A stretch of DNA of 64,000 nt from Bacillus pseudomycoides DSM 12442 (GCF_000161455.1 NZ_CM000745.1:3106240-3170239), one strand, 5' to 3'. Shown: positions 34,019 to 43,384, numbered from the stretch's first letter. Notes: generated by a model not told the origin, from the letters alone. A program made the numbers and translations.

Positions 34019-34543
34019 ATGCATAAAACACAGCCTTACTACACAACACAAATCGAAGATTATATTAAAAATTTGTATCATTCTTTATCCATCTTTATTC
34101 CAGAACAAATTGATATGATAACAATTGCCCAAAAACTAAATATTTGGTTACATTTTGCTCCATTTGGAAGTCGTGCTATTTGTAAAAATAATTTGCCCAG
34201 TATTATTATTGATAATCGAAACATGGCTTATCAACAATGGGAGGACTTTGGTCATGAGCTTTGCCATGTTCTATTCCATGTAGGAAATCAGCTATACATA
34301 CCGAAATTATTTTTAGACTACCAAGAAGCAAAAGCAAACAATTTCAAGCTACATTTTTGTATTCCTACTTTTATGTTAAGGACACTAAACCTTCCCGAAA
34401 CAAGAAAAGAATCGATATACCTCATTGCAAAAACTTTCAATGTTTCATTTCATACTGCTGAGCAACGCTTGTTGCATTATGAAAATCAGCTGCTAGCTAG
34501 TCATTTGCTAAATGTTTTTTCACAAACATGTCTAATTACATAA
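34019..34543 (+). CDS. ImmA/IrrE-family metallopeptidase
   Basis: 174 residues with the zinc-protease motif HELCHVLFH near residue 79. In ICEBs1 and several Gram-positive phages ImmA cleaves the CI-type repressor after DNA damage or by a partner signal, starting induction. Position directly after the repressor fits this role, although two terminators separate them, so it probably has its own promoter. GGAGTGAAATG provides the start. Confidence 0.85.
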   Translation: MHKTQPYYTTQIEDYIKNLYHSLSIFIPEQIDMITIAQKLNIWLHFAPFGSRAICKNNLPSIIIDNRNMAYQQWEDFGHELCHVLFHVGNQLYIPKLFLDYQEAKANNFKLHFCIPTFMLRTLNLPETRKESIYLIAKTFNVSFHTAEQRLLHYENQLLASHLLNVFSQTCLIT

Positions 34544-34603
34544 TAAAAACTATAACTTCTACTTAACTACATTGAATTTTTATAATTTATCTTATTTACT
34601 TTT

Positions 34604-34632
34604 CGTATAATTAATACTAAATATAGGAGGTA
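34604..34632 (+). promoter_or_regulatory. Possible recombinase promoter and ribosome site
   Basis: CGTATAAT at 34604-34611 matches six of eight positions of a sigma-E-type -10 and also contains TATAAT; no convincing -35 is present. TATAGGAGG follows at good spacing from the ATG. Which sigma factor reads it is open. Confidence 0.25.
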
Positions 34633-34637
34633 CTGCC

Positions 34638-36185
34638 ATGAAAACCGCAATCTACTTACGTAAATCACGCGCTGATCTAGAAGCCGAAGCACGTGGTGAA
34701 GGTGAAACTTTAGCAAAGCACCGCACTACCCTGCTGAAAATAGCTAAAGAGCTAAATTTAGATGTTTTATCCGTTCGTGAGGAAATCGTTTCTGGGGAGA
34801 GCTTAGTGAAACGTCCTGAGATGTTGGCACTACTCGAAGAAATTGAAGATAACAAATATGACGTTGTTCTATGTATGGATATGGACCGTTTAGGACGTGG
34901 CGGTATGAAAGAGCAAGGAATCATCTTAGAGACATTTAAACGCTCCAATACGAAGATTATGACACCTAGAAAGACTTATGACCTTAACGATGAGTGGGAC
35001 GAAGAATACAGTGAATTTGAGGCGTTTATGGCACGTAAAGAGTTAAAGATTATTACTCGCCGTATGCAACGTGGTCGTATTGCAAGTGTAGAGGCTGGCA
35101 ATTACCTTGGTACGCATGCACCATACGGATATGATATCCTCCGTTTGAATAAACGTGAGCGCACATTAACTATTAATTCAGAGGAAGCCTCTGTTGTGAG
35201 AATGATATTTGAATGGTATGCAAATGAGGATATGGGAGCCTCCGTCATTACGAACAAATTAAATCAGCTTGGCTACAAAAGTAAGTTAGGTAACGATTGG
35301 AACCCATACAGTATATTAGACATGTTAAAAAATAATGTTTACATTGGAAAGGTAACATGGCAAAAAAGAAAAGAAGTGAAACGTCCGGATGCAACGAAAC
35401 GTAGTTGCACTAGACAAGATAAATCAGAATGGATTATTGCGGATGGAAAACATGATCCGATTATCCCAGAAAGCTTATTCGAAAAAGCACAGGAGAAATT
35501 AAATACGAGGTATCACGTTCCTTATAATACGAATGGATTAAAGAATCCGTTAGCTGGGATTATCAGATGCGGAAAATGTGGATACAGCATGGTACAACGA
35601 TATCCAAAAAATCGAAAACATACAATGGATTGTAAACATCGTGGTTGTGAAAATAAATCCAGTTATACAGAACTAATCGAAAAACGTTTACTCGAAGCAT
35701 TAAAAGAATGGTACATCAATTATAAAGCTGATTTTGAAAAAAATAAGCAGGATGAAAGCACAAAAGAAACACAAATTATTCAAATGAACGAGGCTGCTTT
35801 ACGAAAACTTGAAAAAGAGTTAGTGGATGTCCAAAAACAAAAAAATAATTTACACGATTTATTAGAGCGTGGTGTTTATACTGTTGATATGTTTTTAGAA
35901 CGTTCTAATGTTGTTTCCAATCGTATTAATGAGATTACTGAAACGATAGAAAACCTCAGAAAAGAAATTAAAACAGAAATAACAAAGGAAAAAGTGAAGA
36001 AAGATACAATTCCTCAAGTCGAGCATGTGTTAGATCTATATTTCAAAACAGATGATCCACAAAAAAAGAACAGCCTCCTAAAGTCAGTTTTAGAAAAGGC
36101 TGTTTATACGAAAGAAAAATGGCAAAGACTCGACGATTTTAAACTTGTGCTTTACCCTAAGCTCCCTCAAGATGACGACAAATAA
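34638..36185 (+). CDS. Large serine recombinase (integrase/excisionase of the element)
   Basis: 515 residues. Resolvase-type catalytic domain at the N-terminus (AIYLRKSRADLEAEA with the nucleophile Ser, then MDMDRLGRGGMKEQG), a recombinase domain (residues 160-270, APYGYDIL), a zinc ribbon (IRCGKCGYSM ... CKHRGC, residues 310-340) and a coiled-coil (375-460). It resembles SprA/CisA-type enzymes that catalyse phage integration and, with a directionality factor, excision. Its end lies 36 bases from the right attachment core. It is intact, unlike many other genes of the element. Confidence 0.93.
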   Translation: MKTAIYLRKSRADLEAEARGEGETLAKHRTTLLKIAKELNLDVLSVREEIVSGESLVKRPEMLALLEEIEDNKYDVVLCMDMDRLGRGGMKEQGIILETFKRSNTKIMTPRKTYDLNDEWDEEYSEFEAFMARKELKIITRRMQRGRIASVEAGNYLGTHAPYGYDILRLNKRERTLTINSEEASVVRMIFEWYANEDMGASVITNKLNQLGYKSKLGNDWNPYSILDMLKNNVYIGKVTWQKRKEVKRPDATKRSCTRQDKSEWIIADGKHDPIIPESLFEKAQEKLNTRYHVPYNTNGLKNPLAGIIRCGKCGYSMVQRYPKNRKHTMDCKHRGCENKSSYTELIEKRLLEALKEWYINYKADFEKNKQDESTKETQIIQMNEAALRKLEKELVDVQKQKNNLHDLLERGVYTVDMFLERSNVVSNRINEITETIENLRKEIKTEITKEKVKKDTIPQVEHVLDLYFKTDDPQKKNSLLKSVLEKAVYTKEKWQRLDDFKLVLYPKLPQDDDK

Positions 36186-36210
36186 ACGTTTGCTTTTTGT
36201 CGTCATCTTG
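36168..36210. terminator. Terminator between recombinase and spoVFB
   Basis: CAAGATGACGACAAA (36168-36182) pairs with TTTGTCGTCATCTTG (36196-36210). It contains the recombinase stop codon and the end of the truncated spoVFB frame, so it can stop both converging transcripts. Confidence 0.7.
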
Positions 36211-36643
36211 TTGGTGTAATTAGGTTTACACCATTAAGGCCAAGAGCATCATTTGTTGAAACAGCTAACACAACTGGTTTTCCATTCCGAAGCGTCGCCT
36301 TTGCTGCCATTAATACAGGAGAATCTGTCATTGCATTGGCAAATTTACTCATTGAATTCCCTGTTAATGGAGCAATCACCATGCAGTCTAATGGAATTTT
36401 AGGACCGAGTGGTTCTGCGCCTACAATAGAATTAATAACCTTATTTCCTGTTATCTCTTCAATCCGTTCAATCCACTCTGCTCCTTCACCAAATCTAGTA
36501 TTTGTTGTTTGTACAGTATATGAAACAACCGGCAGCACTTCTGCTCCTTCTACAATTAGTTTCTCTACATGCGGCATAACTTCCGCATACGTACAATGTG
36601 ATCCTGTAAATCCAAACCCAATTCGTTTTCCTTTTAAACTCAT
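36203..36643 (-). CDS. spoVFB: Dipicolinate synthase subunit B, 5' fragment (interrupted)
   Basis: Encodes residues 1-141 of SpoVFB (MSLKGKRIGFGFTGSHCTYA, VIAPLTGNSMSKFANAMTDS, LGLNGVNL), then five foreign residues from phage DNA and a stop. The flavoprotein-like fold has lost its last 58 residues, encoded at 9137-9314. With subunit A it oxidises dihydrodipicolinate to dipicolinic acid in the mother cell. The fragment overlaps spoVFA by ATGA. Function is expected only after excision of the prophage. Confidence 0.93.
   Translation of the reverse strand: MSLKGKRIGFGFTGSHCTYAEVMPHVEKLIVEGAEVLPVVSYTVQTTNTRFGEGAEWIERIEEITGNKVINSIVGAEPLGPKIPLDCMVIAPLTGNSMSKFANAMTDSPVLMAAKATLRNGKPVVLAVSTNDALGLNGVNLITPTR
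36222..36233. repeat. attR core, AGGTTTACACCA
   Basis: Identical to 9315-9326. On the minus strand it covers the same spoVFB codons, so recombination keeps the reading frame. Confidence 0.88.
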
Positions 36644-37542
36644 TTTCCATTCTCCTCCTTTGCCATCATATCTGCCGTTAATAACTGAGAAAGAACATTC
36701 GCTAAAATTTGCCCTGCTGTTTTTGGTGCAACAATTCCTGGAAGACCGGGTGCTAACAAGGCTTTAATCCCTCGTTTCTCTGCATAACGAAAATCCGTAC
36801 CACCAGGCTTAGAAGCCAAGTCAATAATCAACGTATGAGCTGGCATCCTAGAAATAGCCCTTGCCGTTACAACGAGGTGCGGAATCGTATTAATGACAAT
36901 ATCAACATCACTTACTTCTTTCTCAATATCCTGCATATAAAAAGGAGAAAACATCATTTCCGAAATACGAGCGATATGTTCTGAACGTCGTGCTCCTACT
37001 TTGACATGAGCTCCTAGTGATTGAAAAGCTCTCGCTACACTCATTCCAGTTCTACCAAATCCTAAAACCATTACATTCGAACCGTGAATTGTATAATCTG
37101 TATGTTGAATAACCATCATTAATGTTCCTTCTACCGTTGGAATAGAATTATAGATCGCCACATCATCACGATCGAATAGTTTCACAAGTTTTCGATTTGT
37201 TGTAGATGTAATATTTTCTAAATACGGTGTACCAATTCCTGAATATATAGTAAAGTTTGCTGGTGTTTTTTCAATCTGTTCTTTCGTAAGCGCAACTTTT
37301 TCATTTGAAAAAATAGTATCTACTTCTCCTTTTGCATTTGTTCCTGCTACCGGCAAAATAATTGCATCTAAAGAAGTGAAATCTAGATCTTGCATACTCT
37401 CTTTTGCTGCCCCTGTAAAACCATGATCCAGTTGATCAAATCCTACTAATGAAAGTTTTGCATCAAGTTCAACCAACTTACGAATCACTTCTAGCTGCCT
37501 TGCATCTCCTCCTATGACAGCAATGTGCATCTCAGTCAACAT
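36640..37542 (-). CDS. spoVFA: Dipicolinate synthase subunit A
   Basis: 300 residues; NAD(P)-binding, D-2-hydroxyacid dehydrogenase-like (AVIGGDARQLEVIRKLVEL at the start, VMVLGFGRTGMSVARAF near residue 155). With SpoVFB it makes dipicolinic acid, the calcium chelator of the spore core. It is preceded by a sigma-K-type promoter and coupled to spoVFB. In this genome its partner is split. Confidence 0.94.
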   Translation of the reverse strand: MLTEMHIAVIGGDARQLEVIRKLVELDAKLSLVGFDQLDHGFTGAAKESMQDLDFTSLDAIILPVAGTNAKGEVDTIFSNEKVALTKEQIEKTPANFTIYSGIGTPYLENITSTTNRKLVKLFDRDDVAIYNSIPTVEGTLMMVIQHTDYTIHGSNVMVLGFGRTGMSVARAFQSLGAHVKVGARRSEHIARISEMMFSPFYMQDIEKEVSDVDIVINTIPHLVVTARAISRMPAHTLIIDLASKPGGTDFRYAEKRGIKALLAPGLPGIVAPKTAGQILANVLSQLLTADMMAKEENGK

Positions 37543-37606
37543 TCCCTACTTCACCTTCTTTTTCTTTCATTTATAAGAAAAGTGCCTACTTTTTCTTTTT
37601 CCTCCA

Positions 37607-37635
37607 CATAATATGTACCGTACGAGTTAGAGGTG
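37607..37635 (-). promoter_or_regulatory. Sigma-K-type promoter of spoVFA-spoVFB
   Basis: On the minus strand CACC, 16 bases, CATATTATG. This agrees with the sigma-K pattern (mACm, 16-17 bases, CATAnnnTA) at all but the last position. It lies 65 bases before the spoVFA ATG, and the operon is sigma-K controlled in B. subtilis. Confidence 0.7.
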
Positions 37636-37922
37636 ATTGAAAAACAAAAAGCATTCAATATTTCTAAATATGTGAAATTCTATAAGATAAAACTTCCATT
37701 AGAGTTACACTCTTCCTCATTACTTAACTACTACTCCCTCACTCCATTTTCATTTGAACGTGCTACACCTGTTCCAATAAAGCGAAACTATAATCAACGA
37801 CATCTCCCACCGATTATTAGGCTTCATCACTTGGACCTTTACCGACAGTTTATCTTCCAACCTATCTTCTTTGTTTTACTGAATCTTGAGGTAGGAGTAT
37901 TACTTGCCTGTGAATAGTGGAA

Positions 37923-37955
37923 TAAAAAAAAGACAACCAAAATGGTTATCTTTTA
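37923..37955 (-). terminator. Terminator of ymxH
   Basis: On the minus strand AGATAACC-ATTTT-GGTTGTCT followed by eight T. Confidence 0.8.
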
Positions 37956-38204
37956 CTGTGAGCTTGGGCGGCTTGCAAGGTCAAAGATAATCATATCATG
38001 ACCGACCTTTTTAATACGGTTCCATTCTACACGAACTTCTTGCTGCTCCCTTTTAAACCCACCCCATTTTCCCACCGGTATAATGAGAGCTTGAATTTTC
38101 CCATCCTTCTCGTTTATTTCTAAATCAGCATGACCTAAAACTCCCATTTTTTCCGCACGCTCCAAGTCCACAATCTCTTTTCCACTTAATTCACTTAAAC
38201 GCAT
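37953..38204 (-). CDS. ymxH: YlmC/YmxH family PRC-barrel protein
   Basis: 83 residues from the ATG at 38204, preceded by AAAGGGGAG. A single PRC-barrel domain (MRLSELSGKEIVDLERAEKM, DMIIFDLASRP). The family is common in sporulating bacteria, with sporulation-linked expression, and its function is unclear. It lies between spoVFA and mlpA as in B. subtilis. Confidence 0.85.
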   Translation of the reverse strand: MRLSELSGKEIVDLERAEKMGVLGHADLEINEKDGKIQALIIPVGKWGGFKREQQEVRVEWNRIKKVGHDMIIFDLASRPSSQ

Positions 38205-38360
38205 ATGATTCTCCCCTTTACGAACATCTTCCATACAACATCCTCAAATCCTAGCCTATAATAAGTACGTATTCTACACGTCTCTAAAAAATACCAAGAA
38301 AATGAACTCCTCTCCCTAGCATTCAAAATCTGTTATACTTATAAAAAGCTTAGTACATAA

Positions 38361-38398
38361 AAATAACCGTATCTCCTCGTACGAGATACGGTTATTTC
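38361..38398 (-). terminator. Terminator of mlpA
   Basis: AAATAACCGTATCT and GAGATACGGTTATTT form a long stem just after the mlpA stop. Confidence 0.8.
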
Positions 38399-38401
38399 GT
38401 C

Positions 38402-39640
38402 TTATTTCATTCCTTTTGGAAGCTCTCCATTCGGACTAATTAGCGCTGTGGAAAATTCATTTGTAAATATACTGCGAATCAATTGATCCACATCTGTTTT
38501 GGTAACCTTGTTCACACTCTCAATAATTTCATCAAGCGAACGATGTTTTCTAAGGAGCAATTCATTTTTTCCATTGCGACTCATACGGCTATTCGTACTT
38601 TCTAAACTTAACATCAGATTTCCTTTAAGCTGCTCTTTACTATTAACAAGTTCTTTCTCTGTAATACCTGTATTTTTCAATGTCTCTAACGTTTCTTGCA
38701 TTGTATCATATAAAGTATCTAATTGTTGGCTTCCTGTACCACCGTAAAGTGTTAACATTCCTGTATCTTCATATGAAGAATGATAAGAGAACACTGAATA
38801 TGCTAATCCTCGTTGCTCACGTACTTCTTGGAATAAGCGGCTACTCATACTGCCACCTAATACATTATTTAATACAATTAAGTTATAAATATCTTCATGT
38901 CCCATTTGTAATCCTTGGAATCCTAAACATAAATGAGCTTGCTCTGTTTCCTTTTTACGGGTCACTTTATTAAAATGAAAAATCGGACTATGTACTTGTT
39001 CACGATTTGTTGTTCCCTCGTAGTTGCCAAAATATTGTTCCACTGTTTGAACAAATGTTTCATCAATATTTCCAGCAATCGAAACTACAACATTTTCAGG
39101 TGTATAATGATCTTTTATATATTGACGTAATGTATCCCCTGTAAATGTTTCAAGCGTTTCTTCTGTACCTAAAATTGGGTATCCAAGCGGATGCGTTTCA
39201 TATGTCGCTTTCGTTAACATGTCATGCACAATATCATCTGGCGTATCCTCATACATTTTAATTTCTTCAAATACAACGTTCTTCTCTTTTTTCAATTCTT
39301 CTTCATCAAATGTGGAATTGAAGAACATGTCAGCTAACACATCTAGTGCATATTTTGCATGCTCATCAAGTACCTTTGCATAATAGCACGTGTATTCTTT
39401 TGAAGTAAATGCATTCACTTGACCACCAATACTATCAAATGACTCTGCAATTTCTCTCGCACTACGCGTCTCTGTCCCCTTAAAAAACATGTGCTCTAAA
39501 AAGTGCGAAACTCCATTGTTTTTTTCATTTTCATTTCTTGAACCTGCATGAATCCATATACCAATTGCAACAGAACGAACAGTTGGTATATTCTCCATAA
39601 CGATTCTTACACCATTTTTACAAGTATATTTTTTAATCAA
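38402..39640 (-). CDS. mlpA: M16-family zinc peptidase MlpA
   Basis: 412 residues from a TTG at 39640 that follows GGAGG; the longer frame to 39697 lacks a ribosome site and family similarity. The inverted zinc motif HFLEH is near residue 50, with a downstream glutamate in FEEIKMYEDTPDD. Related to processing peptidases and pitrilysin; B. subtilis MlpA affects extracellular protease regulation. Confidence 0.92.
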   Translation of the reverse strand: MIKKYTCKNGVRIVMENIPTVRSVAIGIWIHAGSRNENEKNNGVSHFLEHMFFKGTETRSAREIAESFDSIGGQVNAFTSKEYTCYYAKVLDEHAKYALDVLADMFFNSTFDEEELKKEKNVVFEEIKMYEDTPDDIVHDMLTKATYETHPLGYPILGTEETLETFTGDTLRQYIKDHYTPENVVVSIAGNIDETFVQTVEQYFGNYEGTTNREQVHSPIFHFNKVTRKKETEQAHLCLGFQGLQMGHEDIYNLIVLNNVLGGSMSSRLFQEVREQRGLAYSVFSYHSSYEDTGMLTLYGGTGSQQLDTLYDTMQETLETLKNTGITEKELVNSKEQLKGNLMLSLESTNSRMSRNGKNELLLRKHRSLDEIIESVNKVTKTDVDQLIRSIFTNEFSTALISPNGELPKGMK

Positions 39641-39726
39641 AAACTTTCCTCCTAATGCCAGTTTCTCTAAATAATTGCTATTATTTAATGATAACAAGTT
39701 TGAACATGAATGTCATGTAAATGTAT

Positions 39727-40626
39727 TTAATCAATGCGTTTTTCATCTAATAATTCTGTAATATTCCCTACTTTATACCCTTGTTTTTTCAACTGTGAAA
39801 TCATCGTATCTAACGCCTCAGCTGTTGGAGGTGTCGGATGCATTAATACAATTGCACCTGGGTGTACTTTCCGCATCACACGCTGAAGAAGCACTTCAGG
39901 CTCTGGACGTTTCCAATCAATTGTATCAACTGTCCACATAATAGTCCCCATCTTCAATCCGCCCGCCACTTCTACAACTTCATCGCGGAAACTTCCACTT
40001 GGTGGTGCAAACCATCGTACTTTTTGACTTGTAGCTGCCTCAATAATTTGATTCGTTTTTTGTAATTGTTCTTGTATTTGATTTCTAGACAGCGTTTTCA
40101 TATCCGGATGCGTATAAGAATGATTTCCTACTTCTTGCTTTGCATCTACAATCATTTTTGCAAATCTTAAATTTTCTTTTACCCAGCGTCCTTCCAAAAA
40201 GAACGTTGCCTTTACATCATGCTTTTTCAATGTTTCTAATATACGCGGAAGATACTCATTTCCCCACGCCACATTTATCGTTAATCCTACCATTTTTTTA
40301 TGTGGATGCCCACGATAAATGGGAGAATACGATAAATCTTCTAAATGCGTGCTTGGTGACACTTCCCGATATACAAGTTGCTTCTCATCAAACCTCCCTA
40401 TTTTCTTCATGTTATTATATGACGCTTCAATATCAACCTCTTTACCATTATACCCTGGCGTCGCTTTCCAAATCTTATCAATTATCGCATTTTGCGGTGC
40501 AATTGAATATTGCTTCGCTTGTTTCTGAATTTCTTCATAAAGATCATCATTTGCTAGCGCTGAATATGAGCATAAACCCATACAAAGAAAGAATATAGAT
40601 ATGAATACAAATATACGAGTTCTCAT
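39727..40626 (-). CDS. ylxY: Polysaccharide deacetylase-like protein YlxY
   Basis: 299 residues from the ATG at 40626 (GGGAGGG upstream). A signal or anchor (MRTRIFVFISIFFLCMGLCS) precedes a NodB-homology domain (VGLTINVAWGNEYLPRILET, NHSYTHPDMKTLS). The usual catalytic D in TFDDG is replaced (TINVAWGN), so enzymatic activity is doubtful; the family's sporulation role is unclear. It lies next to pnp as in B. subtilis. Confidence 0.9.
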   Translation of the reverse strand: MRTRIFVFISIFFLCMGLCSYSALANDDLYEEIQKQAKQYSIAPQNAIIDKIWKATPGYNGKEVDIEASYNNMKKIGRFDEKQLVYREVSPSTHLEDLSYSPIYRGHPHKKMVGLTINVAWGNEYLPRILETLKKHDVKATFFLEGRWVKENLRFAKMIVDAKQEVGNHSYTHPDMKTLSRNQIQEQLQKTNQIIEAATSQKVRWFAPPSGSFRDEVVEVAGGLKMGTIMWTVDTIDWKRPEPEVLLQRVMRKVHPGAIVLMHPTPPTAEALDTMISQLKKQGYKVGNITELLDEKRID

Positions 40627-40758
40627 ATAAACCCTCCCATTAACTATACACATAAGAAAAATCCATTTTCTTCTTATCCTTGTTAATTTGAGCGTTATTA
40701 TGAAAACTATACCTTTTCACTAATAAAAATCTATGCATCGAATGTATTTTTATTTAAC

Positions 40759-40785
40759 AAAAAAAGCCAGGAACCCTGGCTTTTT
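40759..40785 (-). terminator. Terminator of pnp
   Basis: AAAAAGCCAGG-AAC-CCTGGCTTTTTT, four bases after the pnp stop. Confidence 0.88.
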
Positions 40786-40788
40786 TAC

Positions 40789-42942
40789 TTACTTCTGTTC
40801 TTGTATATTTTCTTGTTTTGAAGCTTCTTCTTTTGCCGCTTCTTTTTCTTGCTCTTCTTTTAGCAATACTTTTCTAGACAAGTTTACACGGCCTTGTTTG
40901 TCAATCTCGATAACTTTTACTGAAATCTCGTCACCGATTTTCACAACGTCTTCTACTTTACCTACACGTTCAAGTGCAAGCTCAGAAATATGAACAAGTC
41001 CATCTTTACCACTAAATAATCCAACGAAAGCACCGAATTTTTCAACGCGTTTTACTTTTCCTAAGTAAATTTCGCCTACTTGTACTTCACGAACAATATC
41101 TTCGATGATTTTCTTCGCCTTTTCATTCATCTCTTGATCAATAGAAGAAATAAAGACTGTACCATCTTGCTCAATATCAATTTTCACGCCAGTTTCTTCA
41201 ATAATTTTGTTAATTTGCTTACCGCTCGGTCCAATAACATCACGGATTTTGTCCGGATTAATTGTCATTGTAATAATTTTCGGAGCATACGCAGATAACT
41301 CTTTACGAGGCTCGGCAATAGCAGATAGCATATGATCTAGAATGTGCATGCGGCCAACTTTCGCTTGTTGTAATGCTTCCTCTAAAATTTCACGAGATAA
41401 ACCAGCAATTTTAATATCCATTTGTAGCGCTGTTACACCTTGAGCTGTACCTGCTACTTTAAAGTCCATATCACCTAAGTGATCTTCCATACCTTGGATA
41501 TCAGTTAAAATTGTGTAGTGCTCACCAGACTTCACAAGTCCCATTGCAATACCAGCAACTGGTGCTTTAAGTGGAACACCTGCATCCATCATAGCTAACG
41601 TACTTCCACAAATACTTGCCTGTGAAGTAGAACCATTTGATTCTAATACTTCTGATACAAGACGAACTGTATACGGGAAGTCTTGCTCAGATGGAATAAC
41701 TGGTTCAAGCGCACGTTCACCTAATGCACCGTGACCGATTTCACGACGACCAGGTCCACGCATTGGTCTTGTTTCTCCAACACTAAAGGATGGGAAGTTA
41801 TAGTGATGCATAAAACGTTTTGATTCCTCTACACCAAGACCGTCTAAAATTTGCACATCGCCTAATGCACCTAACGTACAAATACTAAGCGCTTGTGTTT
41901 GTCCACGTGTAAATAAACCAGAACCGTGCGTACGAGATAAAATACCTACCTCTGATGCTAAAGGACGGATTTCATCACCTTTACGTCCATCCGGGCGGAT
42001 TTTTTCAACTGTAATAAGACGACGTACTTCTTCTTTTACAATTTTATATAAAATCTCATTTACTTGTCCTAATGTTTCTCCATCAGCTTCATTTGCTTCA
42101 TAGTGCTCAATCACACGCTTTTTCACTTCGTTAATTGCATCTTCACGTGCATGTTTTTCATGTACTTGAATCGCAGCATGCATATCTTTCTCTGCCATTT
42201 CACGTACATCTTGATTGATTGTAGCATCTACTTCATATAATTTCACTTCTGTTTTTTCTTTACCAACTGCTTGTACAATCTCTTCTTGGAAAGCAACTAA
42301 ACGTTTAATCTCATCATGACCAAACATAATCGCTTCTAACATTATTTCTTCAGGTACTTGATCAGCCCCTGCTTCTACCATGTTAATTGCATCTTTTGTC
42401 CCAGCTACAACAAGGTGAATATCACTTTTTTCTTGTTGTTCTACCGTTGGGTTAATAATGAATTCGCCGTCGATGCGACCAACTGTTGCACCAGCGATTG
42501 GTCCTTCAAATGGAACATCTGAAATCGATAACGCTAATGAAGAACCAAGCATAGCTGCCATCTCAGAAGAACAATCTTGGTCAACACTCATAACGATGCT
42601 GACAACTTGCACTTCATTACGGAAGCCATCTGCGAAAAGTGGACGAATTGGTCGGTCAATTAAGCGACTTGCTAAAATTGCTTTTTCACTTGGACGACCT
42701 TCACGTTTAATAAAACCGCCTGGGATTTTTCCGACTGCATATAAACGTTCTTCATAGTTTACTGTAAGTGGGAAGAAATCTACATTTTTTGGCTCTTTTG
42801 ATGCAGTTGCTGTAGATAGAACCGCTGTGTCGCCATATCTTACTAATACTGCCCCGTTTGCTTGTTTTGCAAGCTGGCCTGTTTCAATTGTTAGCTGACG
42901 ACCAGCTAAATCTATCGAGAAGACTTGCTTTTCTTGACTCAT
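40789..42942 (-). CDS. pnp: Polynucleotide phosphorylase
   Basis: 717 residues. Phosphorolytic 3'-5' exoribonuclease of mRNA decay. Two RNase PH domains (about 10-220 and 320-540, with SFSVGETRPMRGPGRREIGH in the second), a KH domain (IRDVIGPSGKQINKIIEETG near 560) and an S1 domain (VGEIYLGKVKRVEKFGAFVG near 620), then a charged tail. GAGGGGT precedes the ATG. Confidence 0.97.
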   Translation of the reverse strand: MSQEKQVFSIDLAGRQLTIETGQLAKQANGAVLVRYGDTAVLSTATASKEPKNVDFFPLTVNYEERLYAVGKIPGGFIKREGRPSEKAILASRLIDRPIRPLFADGFRNEVQVVSIVMSVDQDCSSEMAAMLGSSLALSISDVPFEGPIAGATVGRIDGEFIINPTVEQQEKSDIHLVVAGTKDAINMVEAGADQVPEEIMLEAIMFGHDEIKRLVAFQEEIVQAVGKEKTEVKLYEVDATINQDVREMAEKDMHAAIQVHEKHAREDAINEVKKRVIEHYEANEADGETLGQVNEILYKIVKEEVRRLITVEKIRPDGRKGDEIRPLASEVGILSRTHGSGLFTRGQTQALSICTLGALGDVQILDGLGVEESKRFMHHYNFPSFSVGETRPMRGPGRREIGHGALGERALEPVIPSEQDFPYTVRLVSEVLESNGSTSQASICGSTLAMMDAGVPLKAPVAGIAMGLVKSGEHYTILTDIQGMEDHLGDMDFKVAGTAQGVTALQMDIKIAGLSREILEEALQQAKVGRMHILDHMLSAIAEPRKELSAYAPKIITMTINPDKIRDVIGPSGKQINKIIEETGVKIDIEQDGTVFISSIDQEMNEKAKKIIEDIVREVQVGEIYLGKVKRVEKFGAFVGLFSGKDGLVHISELALERVGKVEDVVKIGDEISVKVIEIDKQGRVNLSRKVLLKEEQEKEAAKEEASKQENIQEQK

Positions 42943-43070
42943 TTAAGTACCCCTCTCAATTTAAAATATTCAATTCTTCTATGTAAATGGATAATATATC
43001 ACAATATTCTTCCTCTAGTATTACCGAAATTTAAGTAAGCTATTAAGAGTAAAAGATATATTTTTACCTA

Positions 43071-43101
43071 ACAAAAAAGCGGGAATATTCCCGCTTCTTT
43101 G
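43071..43101 (-). terminator. Terminator of rpsO
   Basis: AAAGCGGGAATATTCCCGCTT hairpin followed on the minus strand by a T run. Confidence 0.85.
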
Positions 43102-43102
43102 A

Positions 43103-43372
43103 CTATCGACGTAAGCCAAGCTTTGTGATTAATTCACGGTAACGTGTGATATCGCTATTACGAAGGTAAGTAAGTAAGTTACGACGTTTACCAACCATCT
43201 TTAATAGACCACGACGTGAATGATGATCTTTCTTGTGAGTACGTAAGTGCTCGTTTAGAGTGTTAATTTGCTCCGTTAGGACAGCAATTTGAACCTCTGG
43301 AGAACCTGTATCAGTCTCATGAGTTCTAAATTGTGCAATGATTTCATTTTTACGCTCTTGTGTTAAAGCCAT
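43103..43372 (-). CDS. rpsO: Ribosomal protein S15
   Basis: 89 residues, the normal S15 length, with [20 protein letters not shown] and [20 protein letters not shown] typical of the rRNA-binding surface. Binds 16S rRNA early in small-subunit assembly. Preceded by TTAGGAGGTG. Confidence 0.98.
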
Positions 43373-43384
43373 CCTATTTCACCT

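Larger units (their letters stand above)
9315..36233. mobile_element. Defective prophage / sporulation-type intervening element in spoVFB
   Basis: A 26.9-kb element bounded by the direct repeat AGGTTTACACCA at both ends and carrying its own large serine recombinase at the right end. It contains phage lysis, tail, portal, terminase, replication and lysogeny genes, but protease, capsid, connector, tail-tube and tape-measure genes are missing and several genes are broken. Excision at the repeats would restore spoVFB exactly. The organisation resembles skin and the spoVFB element vfbin (the latter recalled from the literature). Whether it is excised in the mother cell cannot be told from sequence. 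Confidence 0.92.

Noticed and set aside
37633..37917. 94-codon plus-strand open frame upstream of spoVFA
   Set aside because: It starts with GTG inside the sigma-K promoter of the opposite gene, has no good ribosome site and no recognisable domain. Probably chance.
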